From the NCBI GenBank assembly GCA_021809235.1, contig JAKBAG010000055.1, forward strand, positions 1 to 14,201: 14,201 bases of DNA, read 5' to 3'. Under the pieces are notes generated by a model. The model had not been told where the DNA came from. It worked only from the letters and a program-made list of their open reading frames with translations, and did no database searches. The position numbers and the translations under genes are program-made. Of this stretch, positions 1-6,863 are shown one piece after another (the stretch's first letter is position 1; each line of letters begins with the position of its first letter). Source of the stretch: Acidobacteriota bacterium (GTDB lineage: Bacteria; Acidobacteriota; Terriglobia; Terriglobales; Acidobacteriaceae).

Positions 1-704
1 CGGTTGTTGTTGGCGCGCACCTCATGCAGTCGTTTCTTCAGCCAGTGGATCCAGTCCTGCATGCCGTGATAGCTTACCGCTGAGCACCGAATCACCTCGA
101 TTCCATTATGGATACGCGCTGCATTCTGTTCGGCAGCGAGCGCATCGAATGGTACCAGTCCCAGCAGGTCTACCTTCGTCATCAAAAACAGCGTGGCTTT
201 GTGGAAGATGGACGGATACTTCAGCGGCTTGTCTTCGCCCTCTGTTACAGACAGCAGGACAATCTTGTCATGCTCGCCGAGATCGTAGCTGGCAGGGCAC
301 ACAAGGTTGCCCACATTCTCGATAAACAAAATATCCAGAATTGACAGGTCCCAATCCTCCAGATGCCGCTCGATCATTGATCCATCCAGATGGCAGCATC
401 CACCAGTCGTAATCTGCTTCACCGGGTAACCATAGCGCGCCAGTCGTCGTGCATCGTTGTCCGTCTGCACATCGCCCGTAAGCACCGCCACGCGCAGCGG
501 AGACGCTTCGTCTGCCAGGATTTCCAGTGTCCTTTCCAGCAGTGAGGTCTTCCCCGAGCCCGGCGAAGAGATCAGGTTCAAACACAGCAGGTTGGCATTC
601 CGATATCGGCTACGCAGCCGTTCTGCAACACGTTGATTTTCAAGCAGAACCTTTTGCTTCAGCGGGATCTGCATCATTCCCTGAGGCATATTTTGTATTT
701 CCAT
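1..704 (-). CDS. hypB: Hydrogenase nickel incorporation GTPase HypB (3' end cut by window edge)
   Basis: HypB is the SIMIBI-class GTPase that, with HypA, delivers nickel to the large subunit of [NiFe]-hydrogenase in the cytoplasm. The reading frame is open from the ATG at 704 to the left edge, giving 234 codons. Visible motifs are a P-loop SPGSGKT at residues 47-53, GDVQTD at 77-82, a metal-binding CCHLD at 103-107, ENVGNLVCP at 129-137, and the base-recognition segment TKVDLL at 176-181, where many homologues have NKxD. The family's optional histidine-rich N-terminal nickel store is absent. The start is chosen because GGAGG lies six bases upstream; this places it 65 bases inside hypA. It is the last visible gene of the leftward hyp operon. 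Only the extreme C-terminus should be missing, since the family is usually about 220-290 residues. Identification is secure. Confidence 0.96.
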   Translation of the reverse strand, partial: MEIQNMPQGMMQIPLKQKVLLENQRVAERLRSRYRNANLLCLNLISSPGSGKTSLLERTLEILADEASPLRVAVLTGDVQTDNDARRLARYGYPVKQITTGGCCHLDGSMIERHLEDWDLSILDILFIENVGNLVCPASYDLGEHDKIVLLSVTEGEDKPLKYPSIFHKATLFLMTKVDLLGLVPFDALAAEQNAARIHNGIEVIRCSAVSYHGMQDWIHWLKKRLHEVRANNN

Positions 705-1044
705 CTACCACCTCCAGCGATTCCATTTCCAGTTCATCGGAGCCATGCAGCATCGTCCGGCAGGATCCGCATACCGGACAGTCGCAATGCGCCACCCGAG
801 TCCCCGTGCTGGTTCCACACTCCAGGCAAAGCAGCTCGGCTGGCACCCAGATCGCCTCCAGCTCCAGCTTGTTCCATCCGTTTTCACGTGCTGCCACGGC
901 AAATCCGAACTGCAATGCTGCGAAATCCACCGCAGCCAGTACGCCCAGCCGCAACCTGACCCGCACCGGTATCTGTCTCGGCAGATTTTCCATAGTCCGG
1001 CGCACAGCCTGTGCAATCGATTCCGCCATAGCGAGTTCATGCAT
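640..1044 (-). CDS. hypA: Hydrogenase maturation nickel metallochaperone HypA
   Basis: HypA binds nickel and hands it, together with HypB, to the hydrogenase large-subunit precursor. The 134-residue product begins MHELAMAES; His2 and Glu3 are the family's N-terminal nickel site. The structural zinc site is visible as CLEC at 73-76 and CPVC at 89-92. Conserved sequence ends around residue 114 (LEVVD), so the protein carries about 20 extra C-terminal residues compared with typical 113-118-residue HypA. This tail is encoded by DNA that also encodes the start of hypB in another frame. The start is supported by AAAGG upstream and by the invariant MHE. The gene begins 11 bases after the hypE stop codon, so it is almost certainly cotranscribed. 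Whether the tail has any function is unknown. Confidence 0.95.
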   Translation of the reverse strand: MHELAMAESIAQAVRRTMENLPRQIPVRVRLRLGVLAAVDFAALQFGFAVAARENGWNKLELEAIWVPAELLCLECGTSTGTRVAHCDCPVCGSCRTMLHGSDELEMESLEVVDGNTKYASGNDADPAEAKGSA

Positions 1045-1055
1045 TGTGTCGCCTT

Positions 1056-2090
1056 TCAGCAAATCCGCGGCAGCTGGTCCTGCGCCAGCATCGTCAGAAT
1101 TCTTTCTGTTCCTATACGAGTGCGCGTCGTCACCATGCCTGGATGCCGATTCGTGACATGGCCCACAATCCGTGCCGCTGCGCCCTCCGGCAACTCCTGC
1201 ATAGCGCGCAGCGCAGCCTCGGCCTGTAACTCCGGTACAAAGGCCACCATCTTGCCTTCGTTGGCTACATACATCGGATCGAGTCCAAACAGCTCGCATG
1301 CACCGCGCACCGTCTTGGAAACCGGAATCGTCGCCTCATCTACAGTGATGCCCACCTGCGCTGAGGCAGCAATTTCGTTCAGTGCCGAGCTCAATCCGCC
1401 TCGCGTCAAATCGCGCATGGCATGTGTGCCAGGAGCCGCCTGCAGTACCGCCTGACAAAGTCCAAAAAGCGACCCGGCATCCGACTTCAGATCACCCTCC
1501 AGTTCCATGCCTTCGCGTTGCGCCAGAATCGTGATTCCGTGGTCGCCCAGTGATCCGCTCAGCACCACTCTGTCACCCACTTGCACGCTGCCTGCGGACA
1601 GTTGCACTGTCTCCGGCACCACGCCGACCCCTGTCGTCGTTACAAAAATCTGATCACCTGATCCCTTTTCCACCACCTTGGTATCGCCTGTCACTATGCT
1701 CACGCCGCAGCGCTCGGCTGCTACCGCCATTGCTGCCACTATGCTGCGGAGCGTTGCCATTGGCAACCCTTCCTCCAGAATGAAGCCCGCCGTCAGGAAC
1801 CGCGGAATAGCTCCGCCTACTGCCAGATCATTCACCGTCCCATACACGGCCAACTCGCCGATATTCCCACCGGGAAAAAATAGTGGCTTCACCACAAAGC
1901 TGTCTGTTGACAGTGCAATCCGACCCTCTGGTACTCGTACCATTGCCTGATCATTCCGCTCCTCAAGCGCAGCATTGCGAAAGGCAGGCAGAAAAATCTC
2001 ATTCATCAGTTCGGCAGACATCCGTCCTCCCGAGCCATGTCCCAGCACAATGCACGCATTCGCAGGCTGCGCAATTGGACAGAACGTCAT
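1056..2090 (-). CDS. hypE: Hydrogenase maturation protein HypE (cyanide ligand synthesis)
   Basis: HypE accepts a carbamoyl group from HypF on its C-terminal cysteine and dehydrates it with ATP to thiocyanate, the source of the Fe-CN ligands of [NiFe]-hydrogenase. The 344-residue product has the PurM/AIR-synthase-like fold signatures LGHGSGGRMS near the N-terminus, a STDSFVVKP block, VYGTVNDLAVGGA, VTGDTKVV and RDLTRGG. It ends PRIC, so the catalytic terminal cysteine is present. A longer frame extends upstream to 2204. The ATG at 2090 is preferred because it overlaps the hypD stop as ATGA, has GGGAGG six bases upstream, and leaves no poorly conserved N-terminal extension. The HypF partner is not in the window. 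Confidence 0.97.
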   Translation of the reverse strand: MTFCPIAQPANACIVLGHGSGGRMSAELMNEIFLPAFRNAALEERNDQAMVRVPEGRIALSTDSFVVKPLFFPGGNIGELAVYGTVNDLAVGGAIPRFLTAGFILEEGLPMATLRSIVAAMAVAAERCGVSIVTGDTKVVEKGSGDQIFVTTTGVGVVPETVQLSAGSVQVGDRVVLSGSLGDHGITILAQREGMELEGDLKSDAGSLFGLCQAVLQAAPGTHAMRDLTRGGLSSALNEIAASAQVGITVDEATIPVSKTVRGACELFGLDPMYVANEGKMVAFVPELQAEAALRAMQELPEGAAARIVGHVTNRHPGMVTTRTRIGTERILTMLAQDQLPRIC

Positions 2091-3208
2091 CGCAGGCCTC
2101 CCATTGCCACCGCTGGCTCTGCCAGTCGTCGATACTGGTAATACGCCGAGCAGGCGCCTTCCGTGGAAACCATCGGTGCGCCCAGCGGATGCTCTGGTGT
2201 GCATTCCCTGCCAAAGGCCGGGCAGCCATCCGGCTTCCGATGTCCCTGCAAGATCTCAGCCGCCAGACACGCACTCGGTTCTGCCACTGTCATCTTTGCC
2301 ACGGCAAACTTGTACTCTGCATCCCATGCCCGATACTCTGCACGCATTCTCAAGCCGGACTTTGGAATCCTGCCCATTCCGCGCCAATTCCGGTCGCACA
2401 CCTCCAGCACGCTCTCCACCATCTGCACCGCGTTCCGGTTTCCGTCACTACGTACAGACCGCGAGTACTGGTTCTCCACTACAGCCCGACCTTCCTCCAG
2501 TTGCTCGGTCAGCATCACAATCGCTTCCATCAGATCCACTGGCTCAAATCCTCCGACCACAATTGGGATGGCAAACCGCTTCGCCAACTTCTCATATGCA
2601 TTCAGGCCCACAATCGAGCACACATGCCCGGGTGCAATTAAACCCTGCACGCGATTTCCCTCCGATTGCAGCAGCGCCTCCAGTGCCGGTGGCACCAGCA
2701 CATGTGAGGCCAGCAGAGAAAAGTTCCCAATTCCTAACCGCCGTGCCTGGTACACAGCCGCCGCATTCGCTGGTGCTGTCGTCTCAAAACCTACGGCAAA
2801 AAACACCACCTCGCGCTCCGGATTCTGTCGTGCCATCTCCAGCGCATCCAACGGCGAATACACCATTCGCACATCTGCGCCCACTGCCCGCGCATGCAGC
2901 AGGTCGTGGTTCGATCCGGGTACCCGCATCATGTCTCCATAGCTGGCCAGAATTACCTTCGGCATCCCCGCAATTGCAATCGCCCGGTCAATCATCTCCA
3001 GTGGCGTTACGCATACTGGGCATCCCGGCCCGTGGATCATCTCCATTCCTGCTGGTAGCAGCTTGTCAATGCCATACCGCACGAGTGTGTGGGTCTGCCC
3101 GCCACACACTTCCATCAGCACCCACGGATGCTGCGCAATCGCACGCAGTCGGTTCATTAACCCAAGTGCTAGCTCCTGATCTCGATACTCATCTATATAC
3201 CGCATCAT
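2087..3208 (-). CDS. hypD: Hydrogenase maturation iron-sulfur protein HypD
   Basis: HypD carries a [4Fe-4S] cluster and, in complex with HypC, is the scaffold on which the Fe(CN)2CO unit is built before transfer to the hydrogenase large subunit. The product is 373 residues, normal for the family. Conserved cysteines are seen in MEVCGGQTH (Cys35) and GPGCPVC (Cys63, Cys66). The C-terminal cluster-binding region has Cys314, Cys329, Cys336 and Cys353 within segments such as GCPAFGRECTPEHPLG. Other hallmarks are ILASYGDMMRVPG and FAVGFETTAP. The start ATG overlaps the hypC stop by four bases, and a second ATG follows directly, so the protein begins MM or M. Translational coupling with hypC is likely, which fits the HypC-HypD complex. 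Confidence 0.98.
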   Translation of the reverse strand: MMRYIDEYRDQELALGLMNRLRAIAQHPWVLMEVCGGQTHTLVRYGIDKLLPAGMEMIHGPGCPVCVTPLEMIDRAIAIAGMPKVILASYGDMMRVPGSNHDLLHARAVGADVRMVYSPLDALEMARQNPEREVVFFAVGFETTAPANAAAVYQARRLGIGNFSLLASHVLVPPALEALLQSEGNRVQGLIAPGHVCSIVGLNAYEKLAKRFAIPIVVGGFEPVDLMEAIVMLTEQLEEGRAVVENQYSRSVRSDGNRNAVQMVESVLEVCDRNWRGMGRIPKSGLRMRAEYRAWDAEYKFAVAKMTVAEPSACLAAEILQGHRKPDGCPAFGRECTPEHPLGAPMVSTEGACSAYYQYRRLAEPAVAMGGLR

Positions 3209-3537
3209 TCCGCCTTGTCCGGGCGTATCATTAGCGCCCGCATTGGATCAGTGTCTGTCTCTGCGTCGGCGGAGCCAGCGTTAAAATCCAGCCTGGCACC
3301 GAATTCCTCTTCCAGCCGTCCTATCTGGCGCAAATATGCCAGTGTTTCTTGGGCATCGTGTTCATCCACTCGAGTAATTGCGAATCCTACATGCACCAGC
3401 ACGTAGTCGCCCAACTCTGCTTCGGGCAAAAAATCAAGACACGCTTCGCGTACAATTCCGGCAAACTCAATCCGCCCGCGCAGCATCCCGTTGCTTTCTT
3501 CCCGACTCAGCAATCGCCCTGGTATCGCTAGACACAT
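3205..3537 (-). CDS. hypC: Hydrogenase maturation chaperone HypC
   Basis: HypC is a small OB-fold chaperone that binds iron with HypD and escorts the hydrogenase large-subunit precursor. The N-terminus MCLAIPG contains the invariant Cys2, and YVLVHVGFAI plus the DE-x6-L helix region match the family. At 110 residues it is longer than most HypC proteins (about 75-95). The excess is an acidic C-terminal tail after about residue 82 that has no recognisable motif. The ATG at 3537 has GAGGT roughly seven bases upstream. It is the first gene of the leftward hyp operon, so the promoter should lie within 3538-3833. HybG or HupF paralogues have the same signature and cannot be excluded, but the hypCDE order favours HypC. 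Confidence 0.97.
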   Translation of the reverse strand: MCLAIPGRLLSREESNGMLRGRIEFAGIVREACLDFLPEAELGDYVLVHVGFAITRVDEHDAQETLAYLRQIGRLEEEFGARLDFNAGSADAETDTDPMRALMIRPDKAE

Positions 3538-3665
3538 GACCTAACCTCGTACCACGGAATTCTGAAGCACATGAACCCGTAAAGCCTGTGACCGCCATCA
3601 CCGACGTGCAGTTCTTCAGCAGTCAACAGCATCACGGTCCATCCCGCCATCCCCGTCCTCAGCAC

Positions 3666-3674
3666 TTATCCACA
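3666..3674 (+). other. Single consensus DnaA-box 9-mer
   Basis: The sequence TTATCCACA is an exact match to the classical DnaA box. It stands alone, with no cluster of further boxes, AT-rich unwinding region or dnaA/dnaN/parAB neighbours, so it is not evidence of a replication origin. It may be chance, or a DnaA-responsive site in a promoter region. Confidence 0.3.
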
Positions 3675-3698
3675 TCCATTCATGACTGCATGACGGCA

Positions 3699-3716
3699 CT
3701 GTCATAACTCCGTAAT
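3699..3716 (+). promoter_or_regulatory. Pho-box-like direct repeat upstream of the receptor gene
   Basis: CTGTCAT, four bases (AACT), then CCGTAAT reproduces the 11-base period of the PhoB direct repeat (CTGTCAT-N4-CTGTCAT): the first half is perfect and the second matches 5 of 7. It lies about 120 bases before the receptor start codon. The consensus is from Proteobacteria, so use here is uncertain. Confidence 0.3.
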
Positions 3717-3833
3717 GAAATTCATGCAGCTATCAAGAATTCGTAATACAGCCTCCATAACTTCGATACAGGTGCGCGGATTCTCACGCAGCACGACCGC
3801 ACCGCACGCCAATTCCAATTTATGAGGTAGCTG

Positions 3834-6473
3834 ATGCAACGCCTGAGAAGATCAATTCTGCTTGGCGCTCTTGCAGTTCTGTTCGCAGGAAAACTGCTTT
3901 ATGCCCAGGGCTCCACAGAGCTGCGTGGCACCGTCACCACAGTTTCTGGTGAGGCCATCGCCGGGGCAACTGTCTCCATCATTAACCTTGGCACCCAGAC
4001 GATTACCAATGTCACCAGTGATGCTCAGGGTGCATTCGATGCTGCCAATCTTGCACCGGGCGCTTACATGGTCACTTCCAGCATGAAGGGCTTCGACGTC
4101 CTCACCCGCAACGGCATCCAGCTTTCCATCGGGCAGAGTGAGACCATTCATCTTTCCATGCAGATTGCCTCCAACAGCGAGTCCGTCACCGTTACCGCTG
4201 AGGGATCGCCTGAGACATCCGTTACAGAAGCCAACATTTCCAACGCGGAGATTGAAGGCGTAGCCGGACCTTTTGGCAGTGCGGCTCAGGCGCTGACCGC
4301 AGCTCCTGGTGTCTATGTTTATGGATACGGCGGCGTCGCTGCCACGGCACGCAGTGAGGTCGTCCTGCGCGGAATCAAAGCCGGGTGGTCCAGCGTCAAC
4401 GGAGACGTCCTTCGCAACGGCGTGACCTTCCTGTTTGACGGTATTCCCATGAACAACCTGAGTGCCAACAATGGTCAGTGGCAGACCACCCAGATCCCCA
4501 TTATGGACATGATCAACAACGTGGATGTCACCTACGGGCCTGGCGGACCCTCCAATCGCTGGTATGACAGCATCGGCGGTACCGTCAATTACATGCCCTT
4601 CCAGCCCAAGAGCACGCCCGGACCGGATCTCAATGCCGGCGTCAGCATCGGCAGTTACAACACCTATATCGAGCACTTCATCGCCCGCTCCGGCAACTAC
4701 AAAGGCTGGTCTGGCATGCTCGCCTTCGGATATGCCTCCAACGACACCTTCCGTGTCGGCACCACCGGCATCCCCACCTTTAACGCGCCTTCATCCGGTT
4801 ACGCCGCGCTTGCTAAGGTAGATCACTACTTCGATCGTGGTAGCATCAGCTTCGGCTTCTACCACGGACGCAACACTGAGTTCCGTCCGAACTTTCTTCC
4901 CATCGTACCCATCACACCTGCCTCCAACAACAACACAGGCGATGCTGTCACCACGATCGGCCTCTTCGGTCCGGACTCCCAGCCCTCCAGTGCCGTGCCA
5001 ACAAACGTCCAGTACTACAGTCAACAGACCAGCGGATTCTACTCTTCGCTTGCCAAGGATATTTGGTTCAAGCAGATCAAGACCCAGAGCGACATCGCCT
5101 ACGGCAAGCTTGAACTTGAGCTTTCACCGCGCGTTACCATGCACAACTCCGAGTGGTTCCGTCACGGGTACCGCCTACATAATCGCGTTGTTAACTTTTA
5201 CGGTCCAAACTACGCGGTCGGTCATGAGTGGTATGACCCGGCTTCGAACACCATCGGTTCATCCACTTCCGTCGATATTCAGGCTTCGCATAATCTCGTC
5301 ACAGTAGGTGGCTACTGGATGCATCAGGGCTACAAGAATCCTGTCGCCACCTTCAATCCCGCACTTGGAACATCCAAAACCCAGCCCGCCTTCTTCAATG
5401 CAGATCAGATTGACAGTGACTTCGGATATCTCTACGGTCAGGATCGTATTGATCTTCTGCACCAGCGCCTTATCATTACGCCGGGGCTTGCCGAGCAGTA
5501 TTTCCGCACGCACTACTACAACATCGGTCTGTCTTTCTTTCCGCAGGGCAATCCAGCCAACGATCCCGAGCTGGCACCGGACAGCCACAAGACTTTTTCC
5601 AAGCAGTCGCCGTCGGTTGGTGCCCAGTATCGCGCTCTACCCTGGTTCACGCTCCACGGTAACTTCGCCATCACCTATGAAAACCCCACTGACTCTGCCT
5701 TCGGTGCCAACCAAGCCACCAACGGTGTCAATGTCTCTAAGCTCAAGGCCGTCAAGAGTGACAATCGCGAACTCGGATTTCTTGTCTCGAAATGCCCGTT
5801 TGCCTTCCTGGGAGCCTGCTCGCTTGATGCCACCTACTTCCATGACAAACTAAGCAACGTGAACGTGGTTACGCAGGTCGCACAGATCAGCACGCCGGCC
5901 ACTATCGCCCTTGCCTCCAGCATCTACAACGGGGTTTCCGTCAACTTCGACGAATCGCCAGGTCGCTACCTGCAGGTGCATGGCAACGGAATCATCCAGC
6001 ATGACTACTTCCTTTCCTACATCCCGAATGGATCACCCAGCAACTACCGAGGCTTTCCTATCGCAAACTCGCCCCGCTACAGCACCAATCTCGGTGTCAC
6101 CTCGGCCTGGAAGTCGGGCGACAAACAGCGCTCGCTGACCCCCGGCCTTTGGTGGCAATACGTCGGACAGCGCTATCTCTTCAGCAACCTCATTGCCGCA
6201 CCCACCAAGCAGGAAGTCTCCGGCTACGGAGTCGTCAATTTCAACATGGATGGCACGGCCGGTAGCATCGGTCAACTCTTCCACATGTCTCACGGTCGTG
6301 GCATTCCGGTCCAGTTCTCGCTCGGTATTGAGAACCTCTTCAACCGCGCCTACAATCCCACGGCTTACATCACCAGCGGCGGATACTTCGGCACCAGCTT
6401 CGGCGGATACACACTCGTTGATCCTGGTGCGCCTCGCGAATATATCGTCTCCATCAACATCGGTAAAAAATAA
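3834..6473 (+). CDS. TonB-dependent outer-membrane receptor with carboxypeptidase-regulatory-like N-terminal domain
   Basis: This is a predicted outer-membrane, TonB-energised active transporter. The 879-residue product has a signal peptide with cleavage likely after Ala24 (LLYA|QG). A transthyretin-like CarboxypepD_reg domain follows at about 28-110 (LRGTVTTVSGEAIAGATV, ending SVTVTAEG). The plug-like region, about 115-255, includes VVLRGI, FLFDGIPMN and DVTYGPGGPSNRWYDSIGG. The rest is rich in alternating aromatic strands, as in a 22-strand barrel, closing with IENLFNRAYNP and REYIVSINIGKK. The usual aromatic C-terminal residue is replaced by lysine. The ATG has GAGGT six bases upstream. 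A strong terminator follows, so it is probably monocistronic. The cargo is unknown; neighbours that use nickel, iron and copper do not settle it. Family confidence is high, substrate confidence nil. Confidence 0.9.
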   Translation: MQRLRRSILLGALAVLFAGKLLYAQGSTELRGTVTTVSGEAIAGATVSIINLGTQTITNVTSDAQGAFDAANLAPGAYMVTSSMKGFDVLTRNGIQLSIGQSETIHLSMQIASNSESVTVTAEGSPETSVTEANISNAEIEGVAGPFGSAAQALTAAPGVYVYGYGGVAATARSEVVLRGIKAGWSSVNGDVLRNGVTFLFDGIPMNNLSANNGQWQTTQIPIMDMINNVDVTYGPGGPSNRWYDSIGGTVNYMPFQPKSTPGPDLNAGVSIGSYNTYIEHFIARSGNYKGWSGMLAFGYASNDTFRVGTTGIPTFNAPSSGYAALAKVDHYFDRGSISFGFYHGRNTEFRPNFLPIVPITPASNNNTGDAVTTIGLFGPDSQPSSAVPTNVQYYSQQTSGFYSSLAKDIWFKQIKTQSDIAYGKLELELSPRVTMHNSEWFRHGYRLHNRVVNFYGPNYAVGHEWYDPASNTIGSSTSVDIQASHNLVTVGGYWMHQGYKNPVATFNPALGTSKTQPAFFNADQIDSDFGYLYGQDRIDLLHQRLIITPGLAEQYFRTHYYNIGLSFFPQGNPANDPELAPDSHKTFSKQSPSVGAQYRALPWFTLHGNFAITYENPTDSAFGANQATNGVNVSKLKAVKSDNRELGFLVSKCPFAFLGACSLDATYFHDKLSNVNVVTQVAQISTPATIALASSIYNGVSVNFDESPGRYLQVHGNGIIQHDYFLSYIPNGSPSNYRGFPIANSPRYSTNLGVTSAWKSGDKQRSLTPGLWWQYVGQRYLFSNLIAAPTKQEVSGYGVVNFNMDGTAGSIGQLFHMSHGRGIPVQFSLGIENLFNRAYNPTAYITSGGYFGTSFGGYTLVDPGAPREYIVSINIGKK

Positions 6474-6495
6474 ACCACATCACGAATCAAAATTA

Positions 6496-6534
6496 GGGGG
6501 ATGCAGCTGCTCAGGCTGCATCCCCCGTTTTATT
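6496..6534 (+). terminator. Strong Rho-independent terminator after the receptor gene
   Basis: A perfect 12-base stem, GGGGGATGCAGC (6496-6507) pairing with GCTGCATCCCCC (6515-6526), encloses a 7-base loop. It is followed by GTTTTATT and preceded by an A-rich stretch. It begins 22 bases after the receptor stop codon and separates this gene from the downstream respiratory cluster. Confidence 0.93.
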
Positions 6535-6643
6535 GCCATCTGCGTCTTTCAGTGGCTTCCGTTGCTGTCGCATTCATTGCAAGCCCTTTCCCTATGCGGC
6601 TTTTCAGCCCCTTTTCTCATTGCAGTGGATGCGCCGTCCTTCT

Positions 6644-6657
6644 TGTCAACATTGACA
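6644..6657 (+). promoter_or_regulatory. Perfect 6-base dyad TGTCAA-N2-TTGACA
   Basis: The arms TGTCAA and TTGACA are exact inverted repeats separated by CA. The right arm coincides with a consensus -35 hexamer, so a bound regulator could block or recruit polymerase. The regulator is not identifiable from sequence. Confidence 0.4.
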
Positions 6658-6663
6658 CGACTT

Positions 6664-6679
6664 TGTGATGAACATCACT
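6664..6679 (+). promoter_or_regulatory. CRP/FNR- or Rex-type operator candidate
   Basis: TGTGA-N6-TCACT matches 9 of 10 positions of the CRP consensus TGTGA-N6-TCACA, and its core GTGAT-N4-ATCAC is a perfect dyad. With the preceding T it also gives TTGTGA-N6-TCAC, which resembles the Rex (NADH-sensing) operator. FNR would prefer TTGAT-N4-ATCAA, so it fits less well. Control of a respiratory cluster by a CRP/FNR-family or Rex protein is plausible but inferred. Confidence 0.5.
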
Positions 6680-6681
6680 TA

Positions 6682-6694
6682 CGCACATAGTGCG
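6682..6694 (+). promoter_or_regulatory. Perfect 5-base dyad CGCAC-N3-GTGCG
   Basis: CGCAC and GTGCG are exact inverted repeats around ATA, three bases downstream of the CRP/Rex-like site. No T-run follows, so it is not a terminator. It could be an operator or an RNA hairpin near the 5' end of the transcript. Confidence 0.3.
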
Positions 6695-6863
6695 GGTTTG
6701 GTCCCATGCAAAGTGTCGAATGTATGACGGCCCTGTGCCACAGAACAAACTCTTGCATCTGGCTTCCAAGTCTGTGCGGAACCGACTCTGGCACGCATAT
6801 CCACACGGCGCTTTGCTTCCACTGGCGCCATCTAGCTCCAGGTTTTGCATTCACGGAGGTACT

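Larger units (their letters stand above)
3538..3833 (+). promoter_or_regulatory. Divergent intergenic region between hypC and the TonB-dependent receptor gene
   Basis: This 296-base stretch contains no credible gene. It must carry the leftward hyp promoter and probably the rightward receptor promoter. No strong -35/-10 pair was found for either direction; TTCATG (3721) with TAATAC (3744) at 17-base spacing is a weak rightward candidate. Dyads TCATG-N4-CATGA (3680-3693) and ATGAC-N6-GTCAT (3690-3705) overlap each other. GAGGT at 3824-3828 is the ribosome binding site of the receptor gene. Functional roles are inferred. Confidence 0.6.
6535..6863 (+). promoter_or_regulatory. Leader region of the cupredoxin/Rieske-cytochrome b cluster
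   Basis: This 329-base interval holds no credible gene. The frame of the downstream cupredoxin stays open upstream to a GTG at 6690, but the peptide there lacks any recognisable feature and would bury the signal peptide. The main content is three adjacent dyads at 6644-6694. A perfect TTGACA at 6652 could serve as a -35 element but has no convincing -10 partner. GGAGG at 6855-6859 is the ribosome binding site. If transcription starts near the dyads, the 5' untranslated region would be about 150 bases or more. Confidence 0.6.

Noticed and set aside
2091..2204. Longer HypE start at 2204
   Set aside because: The extension overlaps hypD by 118 bases and adds 38 residues with no family similarity; the ATGA junction at 2090 is the normal start.
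1975..3234. 419-codon plus-strand frame across hypD and hypE
   Set aside because: Low-complexity Pro/Ser/Ala product antisense to the well-conserved hypD and hypE genes.
3538..3833. Replication origin based on the DnaA box
   Set aside because: Only one box, no AT-rich unwinding element and no origin-associated genes.
6652..6680. Sigma-70 promoter starting with TTGACA at 6652
   Set aside because: At 16-18 base spacing the -10 position reads TCACTT or similar, far from TATAAT; noted only as a possible -35 half.
6690..6863. N-terminal extension of the cupredoxin to the GTG at 6690
   Set aside because: It would bury a clear signal peptide behind 58 unconserved residues; the ATG at 6864 has its own GGAGG.
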